From: Allium sativum | Lineage: Eukaryota > Streptophyta > Magnoliopsida > Asparagales > Amaryllidaceae | NCBI GenBank assembly: GCA_030737875.1 | Contig: CM060909.1 | Coordinates: 396,679,124-396,743,123 of the forward strand | Direction: 5' to 3' | DNA length: 64,000 bases | Shown: one piece after another, positions 34,098-43,063 of the stretch | How positions within the stretch are numbered: position 1 is the first letter of the stretch | Layout: the number at the start of each line of letters is the position of its first letter | Made by a program: the position numbers and the translations under genes | The notes under the pieces: generated by a model | Told to the model about the DNA's origin: nothing | Seen by the model: the letters and a program-made list of their open reading frames with translations, nothing else | The model's database searches: none

Positions 34098-34718
34098 GGT
34101 ACATTCTCGATCTCTTTTCCTATAAACTTGAAAACCTTTCGTATCATGCTTTTACTACCTATGTTTGCCTTGTTATCTTCTCGATCTTATCTTGAGAACC
34201 TTAGGCAGAACCATATGGACATAAACATGTGATTGAAACATGTTATGGTTGATGTTTGCAAATGGTTGCAAGTGTTTGCAAGTGATTGCTAGTGGATGCA
34301 TGACACACATTAGGCACTAGATCGGCTCAGTCACATTTTCATGTTGCATATGCATGAGTGCTTATACTTGTACATGGATGGAACTTGTTATGCTATCGCT
34401 TGGATGTTGCATATGAATGAAGGTTATGTGCACTCATGTAGAGATTATAGATTATGTTAGGAATTTGCATACATGTTGGACTCATTACACTAACATATTT
34501 TGCATTAAGGAGGTTTGCTGAATCAGTAACCGCCTGATCTTTTGCATTAGATAAGTACATATACACACACTTACTGCATATGTTCATACAGCACTATAAA
34601 TCTTTTAAGGACAATGGTTGCTTGTGGATGATGTTTTGAGTAGATGGATGATGGATGGTAGGACACATCCGCCCTAACTTAGAGATTTCGGGGACGAAAT
34701 CCTTTAAGGATGGGAGAA
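34098..34718 (+). other. GYP-C 3' spacer with polypurine tract
   Basis: Non-coding 620 bp. From about 34190 it matches the spacers of GYP-A, B and D: TTGAAACATGTTATG, repeated GTTTGCAAGTG-like phrases, TAGGCACTAGATCGG, and a hairpin at 34509-34534. The end is GATTTCG-GGGA-CGAAATC (34684-34701) and the polypurine tract AAGGATGGGAGAA (34706-34718). Confidence 0.8.
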
Positions 34719-37380
34719 TATAACAACCCGTATTTTGATAATGTGTTATAACTATAAATCAAGGCAGAATTAATTTTTATAATAAGAATCAAGGGAAACG
34801 GGTTACGCCATTACGTTCGTCTCGAAATTCTGCTTGGAAACGAGTCCGAGTATTCAAAAATCGGAGTCCATATGACCAAGTTATGACCCTTCGAAGTTTC
34901 AGGAATTTTCAATTTCAAAAACAGCTCTGAATTCGAATTCAAATTTCGAATTCAAACCCCAGAACGGACTGGGCGGGAAATTTCCCGTCCAGGACCAGGT
35001 CGGCCTAGGGGTCGACTATAGTGTCGACCTTCCCAGGACCAAGTCGACCATAGTGACGACCTGGGTGTCGACCTGGTGGCCTAGCCCACTTTTGAAGCTG
35101 GGTTCACTCTGATGTTCCTGGTCTCGTTTTCTGTCCAGATTCATTTACCTGACCCTATATAAACAGTCCCTAACCCTGGTCTCTCTACACAAATTCTCTC
35201 TGGCCTTATGCTGCTAAAAATCTGGTTAAAAATTTAGAGAAAAGGGATTGCTTCTTCTCCAACAAGACTACGTGTAGAGTTCTGATGTTTGGGGGATTTC
35301 TGTTAGACTCAAGATTCTACATCACCTCTTTTGTTTTCTAATTCGCAAACTACGTTCTGTAAGCCCCAGTTACTTTTAGATCTAAACTTTAAACTTAATA
35401 TGGACATGTTGTAAATTGAAATTGAACCTAAGTATGATAATTATCTTGGATCTATCATTATATATCTTGGGTCTATTATTGTTCCTTTTGGATCTATTAT
35501 TTGGGATCTACTATTATTCACCTTGAATCTATTCATCTTGAATCTTGACTTGTGGGAATATTTATATGAAATTGATTTGGGGCCTAAACATGTTGTAAAC
35601 CTAAACCCCTCATGTCCATGATGTTAACATGCCTGTGATGTTGAATTAGTTGTTATTCACAAGTTTGGGGTTATTATCTTATGTCAACTGTTACCATGAC
35701 TATCACCCTATTTTGCTAGGTTAGATATTTGAGACCACTATTCCATATGCCAGTATTGTTGTAGTCATTTATCTCAAGTTATACCATGCTTGACTTATAA
35801 TCACTTTTTCCACCTTATGCCCGTTCTTTCTATGTTATTCCCTAATTAGATTTGTTTGTATTGATTCGAATTCACGCGCGATGGGAATACGATTTGGGTA
35901 GATTAGGCAAACCTGAATTTACTATAAACTTGAAATGTGAACATTGTTATAACTTGAACCTAGATATGGACATGAACTTGACACGATTTGACATGAAACA
36001 TGACATGAAAACTTGACATGAATTTAGAATCGAAACTTGAACCTGGACATGACACTTAGAATAAACTTGAACATGGCCAACTCGAGGTTGGGTTGAGTTT
36101 GCAGTATAAATCTGCCCGGAAACGCCCGGCGAATCCAATAACTGCAAACAATAGGACCCAATGTGGGTAGTTGGTCATATCGCGCTTGAAACCCGAAGTT
36201 ATACTAGGTTGTGGTGTAAATCTGCCCGGACCCGCCCGGCACATCCAGTAACCACAACAAAGTCTAATGTGAGTGGTTGGGGTGCATTAATTTATTTAAT
36301 GCCACATGATAGGGTTAAGTCATGAACCACTTGAATATACTTAACCAATTTGACTCGATGATTTGATAGGGTTAAGTCATGAACCGCTTGAATACACTTA
36401 GCCAACTTGATATATGATTTGGATAGGGTTAAGTCACAAATTTGAATGACAACACTTAGCCCATTAGAAACCCTAGTTACGCGGTCCTTTTCAGCAGTAA
36501 CCCACTTAGATGTATCACGAAACCCTGGGACTAGGCAGGATGGTGCACGATTACTGGGCTGATTGTAAGCGACTAGAACGACGGCTGAGTAGGTACACCA
36601 TTGTAGGTTCAGGCGGACTATGGTCGTGCACGTAGTCCGGAGTTGAAAAAAAAAGGCATTGGGCACTAGTAGGTTTACACTGTGCGTGCTTGATTCGAGT
36701 CAGTGGTTGGCACCCTAGGGCTTGATACACCCTAGGGTGGACCTAGCACAGGTGACTACATTTCGTGATTGGGTCATATGACACAGACACATGACGAGCT
36801 AGAACTTGTAGGGAGCCGATCGATTAGTAGATCGTACCGTAGGACCCCATAATGGGTCACTTCATGATATTGGGCCAAGGGATCATTTCATGGTTAATAC
36901 TTGACATGGGTTAGAATACTAGTACAGTGGTGCAGCGAATCTTGAATATGTGATGCTAGACTTGATTTATCTTGTTATCTTAGTTATCTTGCCAGACTTA
37001 TTATCATCCCTATGTTTACTTTCCGTTTACTCATGTCTTGTTAACTTTACTAGTTTTTATACTGAAAGTCACTAGGACTTACCAATCTTTATGACTGACC
37101 CCTTTTATTTTGTCTCTTTTTCTTTCGTTTCCCCCCCAGGTTCTCAGGGAGGAAACTCTAGCACTTAGCTTGGATTTCTCTTGCTTTCTGTTAGCTCATG
37201 TACGGTTTGGTCTTGAGCTATGCTATGGTTGCATTTCTGCTATCTTTGGGGAATAAATTACTTTTGTCATTTTAAGTTTATGCTTCTTTATTTAGAACTT
37301 GATGTAATGGAATGATTTGTACTTTGGATATATGAGGTTTTGACTCTTTTCTTGAAAGTAATGAAATTTGGTTTTTAATT
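34719..37380 (+). repeat. GYP-C 3' LTR, left part
   Basis: Matches 26783-29423 of the 5' LTR. It begins TATAACAACC. The remaining 122 bp are at 46575-46696, beyond GYP-D. Contains the E2F-like palindrome (34971-34990), TATA box (35155-35165), donor (35359), hairpins (36086-36269) and acceptor (37139). Confidence 0.95.
37376..37380. repeat. Target site duplication of GYP-D, left copy (TAATT)
   Basis: TAATT at 37376-37380 is repeated at 46570-46574; the LTR of GYP-C continues directly after it. Confidence 0.95.
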
Positions 37381-37621
37381 TATAACACCCCGTAATTCTG
37401 TTAATATTAATATCCACAAATTAAAGAATAACTAATCTTAGACGTGAGAATTGTGGGAAACGGGTTGCGCCATTGTGTTCGTCTCGGAATTCTGGTCGAA
37501 ATAGAACCTGAGTTTGCGTGAATTGGACTTCGTGTAAAGAAGTTATGGCCATCGGAAGTTTCAGAAAATTCAAAACAGATTCAGAAAATTCAAATTTCGA
37601 AAAGTTCAGCCCAAACAGGCT

Positions 37622-37642
37622 GGGCGGGAAAAATTCCCGCCC
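37622..37642 (+). promoter_or_regulatory. E2F-like palindrome in GYP-D U3
   Basis: GGGCGGGAA and TTCCCGCCC as perfect 9-bp inverted arms; the 3' LTR copy is at 43304-43324 with AAAATTTCCCGCCC on its right. The TTTCCCGCC half-site matches the E2F/DP consensus. It lies upstream of the GTCGAC array and TATA box. Confidence 0.5.
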
Positions 37643-37644
37643 GG

Positions 37645-37785
37645 ACCAGGTCGACCTGGTGGTCGACCTGCCCACCAGGTCGACATGGGTGTCGACCTGG
37701 GGGTCGACCTGGGGGTCGACCTGCCCACCAGGTCGACATGGGTGTCGACCCTAAGGTCGATCTGGGGGTCGACCTCCCTGGTCGA
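37645..37785 (+). repeat. GGTCGACC short tandem array in GYP-D U3, 5' copy
   Basis: About ten GTCGAC or near copies (first near 37650, last near 37780), mostly spaced 12 bp in the phrase CCTGGGGGTCGA. The 3' LTR copy (43328-43425) is about 50 bp shorter, so the two LTRs differ by whole units. Confidence 0.8.
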
Positions 37786-37905
37786 GCCAAGCGACCTGGG
37801 TGCACCTGAATGGGTTTTTAGGCTGGGTTTTGGGGGCTGTGACGAAATCTGACGGCTCTAATCTATCCTAGGGTTTATCTAAAGGCCTAAAACAACTGAC
37901 TACAC

Positions 37906-37917
37906 CTATAAATACAC
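37906..37917 (+). promoter_or_regulatory. TATA box of GYP-D 5' LTR
   Basis: CCTATAAATACA; the same box is at 43547-43558 in the 3' LTR. Confidence 0.75.
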
Positions 37918-38879
37918 CCTAAGACCTAGCCTCCTCTACACACAATTCTATTCTGCTTCTTCTCTGCCTCTGTTCTAAATAAAAATAAAAATGGCGTCGC
38001 TACTCTGCTGGAATCAAAACTAGAAGCTAATCAACATCAACCTAAGCAACTCAATGCAAATTAGAGATTAAAGCTTTTGCAACAATTCTGCAACAACTAA
38101 AGTTCTTTCATTAATCCAACCAAGGCAAGTACAGTTATTTTCCGCTATAAACGTTAATTCTGATTTTGACATGAATTGTGAATCTGAATATGAGATTATA
38201 TCTGTTCTGTTCTGATTTGATTTATCTTATTCTGTACCTCTTTCCTCTTTCTGTTCTATAGCCAGGCTACCACGAGCCTGAGCCAATCTCATAAGAGATT
38301 AACATGCGCTAAAATGTTTGGGACAGTAAAATGAATGATGCATAAATTGGGCATGACCAATAGGTGACTAATTTGAGGAAAGAACATGGACTATAGCTAG
38401 AACATGAATCTGAGACATATGATTGGACATGTTATATTTATAACATAAAAAGGTATTGAACATATGATTTGTGGACATGACATAAAAAAGTATATAATTG
38501 AACATAAATATAAACTGTATTGAACACATGACTTGGGATAAAGAGAATATGGCCTAGGTATAAAGATTTACATGAAAGTAGGATATCTATTAATGTAAAT
38601 AAACACCTAAGTAAGAGATCTTTGGGATATATGATATGCATAGTAATCAATGGCTATATTTGGTATAATTTATATAGGGATCTTATGTACTATGCAAGTT
38701 TAATAAAAATTGAAACATATGATAAATGGTTAATTTAGGACCATAATTTGTGTTATGTAAATTTAATGCAAACATAGGGTATATGATAATATTGTGAATC
38801 AAGAATATTATTTATGCATGTGAACTTAGGCAAGATTTATAATTAGGCAAGATATGTTTGTGAAACTTTAAGAAATGAT

Positions 38880-39100
38880 TTGATTGCCTAATTTGCTAGT
38901 TTTGTTACATTGCCTAATCTGCTAGTTCTGTTATATTGCTTAATCTGCTAGTTCTGCTCTACTACCTAGTCTGCTAGATTTTTTCATCTGCCAAATCTGT
39001 CATCTGCTAAGTCTGTTGAAAATGCTAAATCTGCTAGTTTGCTTAATCTGCTAAGTCGCCTAGTCTGAGAAATCTGTTATCTGCCATATCTGTTGAGTTG
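38880..39100 (+). repeat. CTAATCTGCTAGTTCTG-rich degenerate repeat
   Basis: A loose tandem repeat of about 27 bp built on TGCCTAATCTGCTAGTT, decaying toward TCTGCTAAGTCTG. A copy is in the 3' LTR at about 44520-44740. Confidence 0.65.
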
Positions 39101-39230
39101 ATATAATTAGTCCGCTATTGACATAATCTGAATTGGCTATAGTTATGAATAATTGACATGTATATTAGGCATGGGTATAAATGGGAAATCATTAATTAAT
39201 TGGCCGCAAAGATAAACATGGCTAACTCGA

Positions 39231-39419
39231 GGTTAGAATGAGTTTGCGGCGTAATTCTGCCCGGAACCGCCCGGCATATTCCAGTGGTCGCAAACAATAG
39301 GTTCTAATGTGAGAAGTTAGTCATAACGTGCTTGAAACCCGAGGTTAGACTCAGTTTGTGACAGAAACCTGCTCGGAACCAACCGGCCTAACCAGTAGCC
39401 GCAAACTGTCAGTCTAATG
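39231..39419 (+). other. Tandem paired hairpins in GYP-D 5' LTR
   Basis: Unit 1: arms GTTTGCGGC and GTCGCAAAC with outer GGTTAGAA/TTCTAATG-type pairing. Unit 2: arms GTTTGTGAC and GCCGCAAAC (one wobble, one mismatch) with outer GGTTAGACT/AGTCTAATG. The loop of unit 1 is CCCGGAACCGCCCGGC. The 3' LTR copy is at 44868-45056. Confidence 0.75.
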
Positions 39420-40541
39420 TGAGAGGTTTGGGCATTAATATTTAATTAATGAAAATCTGAGATAATTATGATGTCTAAAACGTGTTGGGTAAGGCTAAAC
39501 CAATTGGACCAATGAATCTGATAAACCCGTTTCGTGAATCCGTAGGCCCAATACAAAGTTAGATAATCTGTAACCAGTTAATCTGTAAGTCTGTTAATCT
39601 GTAACCAGTTAATCTGTAAGCCTGTTAATCCGAACATCTGATCCGTTAGTCTGAAAACCTGTTAACTTGATTGTCTGATCTGTGAACTAGTTAATCTAAA
39701 TTTTGTATGTCTGAAACTTGTAGACAAGTTAAGCTGAAATCTGTTAGTCTGGGACACAAGGTTAGGAGGGGAATTACTTGTGTCATCTGTTGTTTGGGAC
39801 CCATATTAGTCAGTAACCCTTTCTGGTATCAAAACTTTGACCCAACAGTAAGTAGGGTCCGGGCACGCTTACTGAACTAATTATAAGCGGTTCATTCTGT
39901 TAATGGCGAGGGGTGTTGATGGTGCGTTCCAACCGGGTCATGTGCGTGCATGGATCCCAGTCTGGCTCTGAGGATGTAAGACGCCGTGACATCTGTAAAT
40001 AGGTCTGTGCCAATTGGTTGTCACTTTAGGGAGTGATACACCCTACTGTGGGGCCGACACAGGATATTTATGTATTAAGGAGCCGATCGCTTGGGGTAGG
40101 GTTTTAGTGTACACTTAGTTCTGTCTGTTTCTATTGGTACCGTCTGTTTCTGTTGGGTGGTAACACCTGTCCGTTTCTGTGTGGTACCGTCTGTTCGGGT
40201 GGTAAAGGCCCATTACTAGTGTACACCTAATTCTACATTCTGTTTCCGTAGGGATTAATCTGTTTCTGCTTCTGTCTGTTTCTGATCGGGTAGTAAAGGC
40301 CCATTATTAGCATTCTGTTTCTGTTAAATTATTCTGTACCCGTTCCTGTTTCAGTTTAGACATTAGGGTGACACCTAATTCTGTTATACTAGTATTAGTG
40401 CAGAGAAGTGTAAAGCAATAGTTTATGTCCTTCTGTTCTTCTGTTATATCTGCTACACCTGTTACAGTTATCTCTCATCCAGTTTTATGTTCATGTCATA
40501 TTATTATTATCTGTTCATATGCTGAAAGTCACTGGACTTGC

Positions 40542-40597
40542 CAGACTTTTTGTCTGACCCTTGTTGTTTCGCCTCCTTTCTTCCGTTTGCCCCCCAG
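40542..40597 (+). other. Acceptor-proximal hairpin and pyrimidine tract, GYP-D 5' LTR
   Basis: CAGAC-TTTTT-GTCTG at 40542-40556, followed by a T/C-rich tract ending CAG at 40597. The 3' LTR hairpin is at 46180-46194. Confidence 0.65.
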
Positions 40598-40875
40598 GTT
40601 ATCCAAGGAGGGAATACTTTAGCTTGATCCGGATTTCTCTTTGCTTGAAGTGCTTAAAGTATGGCTTGGCTCTGTATAGCTTCCGTTCTATGGGGATTAT
40701 GATTTTAAACCATGCATTTTGAAGGCTTTTGTACAAGACTGATATTTTGTACTTGAATTCTGAGATTTGAAAGGATGTAACCATATTGATTTCTGTTTCC
40801 GCTGTAATAAACTTAAAAATTTTCAAGTACTGTTTTATCTGTCTTGTAAGTTTCTGTTCTGTTTACTAAAATGCT

Positions 40876-40923
40876 CCACCAAAGTTAAGGCATTCCCTTT
40901 GTGAGTGACCTTAACGGAGGTGG
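40876..40923 (+). other. LTR-end hairpin, GYP-D 5' LTR
   Basis: CCACCAAAGTTAAGG pairs with CCTTAACGGAGGTGG around the shared loop (CATTCCCTTTGTGAGTGA). Confidence 0.65.
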
Positions 40924-40932
40924 GGTGTTACA

Positions 40933-41113
40933 CTTGGTATCAGAGCTGAAGGTTACCAGATTTTATAAAAAGTTTTGAAAACTATTTTCAAAAAGGTTTT
41001 GAAAGGAAGTATTTTCAAAAAAATAAAGCTTATTTTGAATAACATAATCCCCAAGAGCCATATATCTTTCTTTCAGTCCTTTTTGTATTGAACCTTTCCT
41101 TTTTCGTTTCAGT
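40933..41113 (+). other. GYP-D primer site and leader
   Basis: Primer site TGGTATCAGAGC at 40935-40946, two bases after the LTR. The leader is A/T-rich and ends with a T/C tract before the gag ATG. Confidence 0.9.
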
Positions 41114-42022
41114 ATGTCTGAAGCATCTGAGATACCAGAGGGTGTTCATGTACCCGGTTGGTTTCGTCAATATCTTGAGGCTAGGACCGCCGCTGCAGGT
41201 CCAGCAAATGATCCCCCTCCCCCACCCCCTCCTCGTGCAATTGCTTTCTCAAAGATCTGTAGAGATTTTAGGGCCATGGGTGGGAAGGATTTCAAAGGAA
41301 CTGAACCATTCGTAGAAGCGAGGAATTGGCTCAAAGAAACTGAGGATCTATTCGTTATCTTCGAGGTGGACGATAGGCAGAAGGTACAGTTGGCGGTATG
41401 GCTGCTCAAAGACGAAGCTTCCTACTGGTGGGAAGTCACTAACGCCGAGAGGCTGGTTGAGACATGGATGGATTTCAGAACAAGGTTTGAGACAAAATTT
41501 CTCTCGCAAGCTGAACGGAGTTTACAACTGGAAAAGTTCTTATCTCTTAAGCAAGGAAGTATGACGGTCAAGGAATACGTCAACCAGTTCAACCAACTAG
41601 CTAGGTTCGGATTGGATTTAGTCAACACTCAGCATAAAAAGGCTCTCCGCTTTGTTAAAGGATTGAACGAGCCACTGCACAGCCTAGCCATGACCCATGT
41701 ACCCATGGGAGCGACTTACGAGAAATTGGTGGACATGGCACTACTGCACGAGGAAGACAAGGGCCCGAAAGAGACAAAGAAGGAAGAACCACAGAATAAG
41801 AAAGCGGGGCCCAAAAAGGAAACACAAAAGAAGGATGAAAAGACTGAAGATAAGAAGGGGAAAAAGTGCTTTACTTGTGGGAGCTCGACTCATCTGAACA
41901 AGGATTGCAGAAAAAGGAAAGGCACTTGCTTCAACTGTGGAGAGATGGGACACTTCACTAGGGACTGCCCGAAGAGACGAGGGCAAGGAGGGCAGGCAAA
42001 CACTCTCGAGGCTAGTGGCTAG
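41114..42022 (+). CDS. gag: GYP-D gag, intact (chromovirus capsid-nucleocapsid)
   Basis: 302 residues, the only undamaged retrotransposon gene in the window. It starts MSEASEIPEGVHVPGWFRQY, the same start as GYP-A gag. A Pro-rich N-terminal stretch is followed by the retrotransposon-gag core at about residues 55-200 (motifs WWEV, FRTRFETKFL, FNQLARFGLDL) and a Lys/Glu-rich linker. Two CCHC zinc knuckles follow at residues 252-265 and 272-285; the first has Thr in place of the usual Gly before His. In a cell, gag assembles cytoplasmic particles and its knuckles bind the element RNA. The start is chosen by homology and by being the first ATG after the leader. The frame ends with TAG soon after the second knuckle, so it makes gag alone, with no pol fusion. 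Gag could serve this element in cis while pol came from a relative. Confidence 0.93.
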   Translation: MSEASEIPEGVHVPGWFRQYLEARTAAAGPANDPPPPPPPRAIAFSKICRDFRAMGGKDFKGTEPFVEARNWLKETEDLFVIFEVDDRQKVQLAVWLLKDEASYWWEVTNAERLVETWMDFRTRFETKFLSQAERSLQLEKFLSLKQGSMTVKEYVNQFNQLARFGLDLVNTQHKKALRFVKGLNEPLHSLAMTHVPMGATYEKLVDMALLHEEDKGPKETKKEEPQNKKAGPKKETQKKDEKTEDKKGKKCFTCGSSTHLNKDCRKRKGTCFNCGEMGHFTRDCPKRRGQGGQANTLEASG

Positions 42023-43063
42023 GATAGGAGTAGGAAAATTTCTGTAGTAGGTTTAATTTCTTTATCTGATTATGGAGTTAAGATTTTTTCTGATTCTGGT
42101 ATTTTGATTTTGTAATCGATACTCTGCACTTTAATACTAGTATTATTTCTGAATTCCACTGTAAACTCAGACCCATAAGGGTTATGGCTCATCTGTTTGG
42201 GATTGAGGTTTGAGGGATATCTGTGTTAAGCGTCAAGTATGACGCATAATTCTGAGTTTTCGTGGGGTATGATTTTATCATGCTTAGCTTCCTAAGAATC
42301 ATTAGGGAACCTGATCTGTATTAGTAGTCTGTAAATATCTGAATAATTCTGATTTCCAGTTTTGACATTGTCTAAAGAGGGTAATCCTCTGATTGTCAAT
42401 CTGATATTGATTTCGGTCTTTGGGGTTGATACTTAAGGGAATTGTTTTCTCAACCAATGTCTAATGGGAACCAAGTCTTCGTTCTTCTGTACTCGCTTCC
42501 ATCATTCGACTGTATCCTATCGATTGAATCTTCGAACTTTAGGTAGAAACTAATGGGTGTAAACATGTGTTTGAGACATGTTATGTTTGATGGTTGCAAG
42601 TGGATGCAAGTGGTTGCTAGTGGTTGCCCGTGGATGCATATACACACACTAGGCACTAGATCGGCTCGAAAACACTCTCATACTGCATATGGATGGGTGA
42701 GCATTTTTAAATTTTGTGGATGCAAAATGATTGACTCAGCACATGGATGTTGCATATGACTGAATGGTCGTGCACTCATATAGAAATGATATGTATCGAG
42801 TAGGAAGATTGCATACATAATGGACAAATGGCACTATCATGGTTTGCATTAAAGGAGGTCAACTGAATCAGTGGACCGCCTGATTTTCCATTAGATAGGG
42901 ACATATACACACACTGTGCATTTAAACATGAAAGCATTAGAAGTCTATAAGGACAATGGATGCCGGTGTTTGATGGTTGAGTAGATGGTTGTTTGTATGA
43001 TTAGGATATACAGTCTTCTTGACTTGAAGATTTCGGGGACGAAATCCTTTAAGGAGGGGAGAA
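42023..43063 (+). pseudogene. GYP-D decayed protease and 3' spacer
   Basis: From about 42035 to 42290 the sequence follows the protease of GYP-A with many indels; the codons for the active-site Asp-Ser-Gly can still be seen near 42090. At about 42395-42455 is a stretch (TTCGGTCTTTGGGGTTGATACTT) resembling part of the GYP-A LTR near 13565-13620. From about 42535 comes the shared 3' module with a hairpin at 42854-42880. The end is GATTTCG-GGGA-CGAAATC (43029-43046) and the polypurine tract AAGGAGGGGAGAA (43051-43063). Confidence 0.65.

Larger units (their letters stand above)
38125..40597 (+). other. Predicted leader intron in GYP-D 5' LTR (GC-AG)
   Basis: Donor AAG|GCAAGT at 38125, the accepted GC variant, followed by ACAGTTATTTTC as in GYP-A. 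The acceptor tract ends CAG at 40597, followed by GTT. In the 3' LTR the donor position reads GGAAAGT (43767), which would not work, and the acceptor reads AAG (46234). Confidence 0.45.
37381..40932 (+). repeat. GYP-D 5' LTR
   Basis: 3552 bp. Contents: U3 start, E2F-like palindrome (37622-37642), GTCGAC array (37645-37785), TATA box (37906-37917), donor-like site with GC (38125), a CTGCTAG-rich stretch (38880-39100), paired hairpins (39231-39419), a TCTGTAA-rich stretch (39565-39720), TCTGTTTCTG runs (40115-40340), an acceptor (40597) and an end hairpin. No gene. Confidence 0.95.

Noticed and set aside
38880..39100. CRISPR-like regular repeat (CTGCTAG units)
   Set aside because: Units are degenerate, about 27 bp without true spacers, in a plant LTR; no array structure.
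41167..41409. Minus-strand frame of 80 codons, opposite the GYP-D gag
   Set aside because: Shadow of the intact gag; the glycine run mirrors its proline run.
41867..41968. Possible host zinc-finger gene
   Set aside because: The CCHC knuckles belong to a retrotransposon gag bounded by primer site, LTRs and a target duplication.
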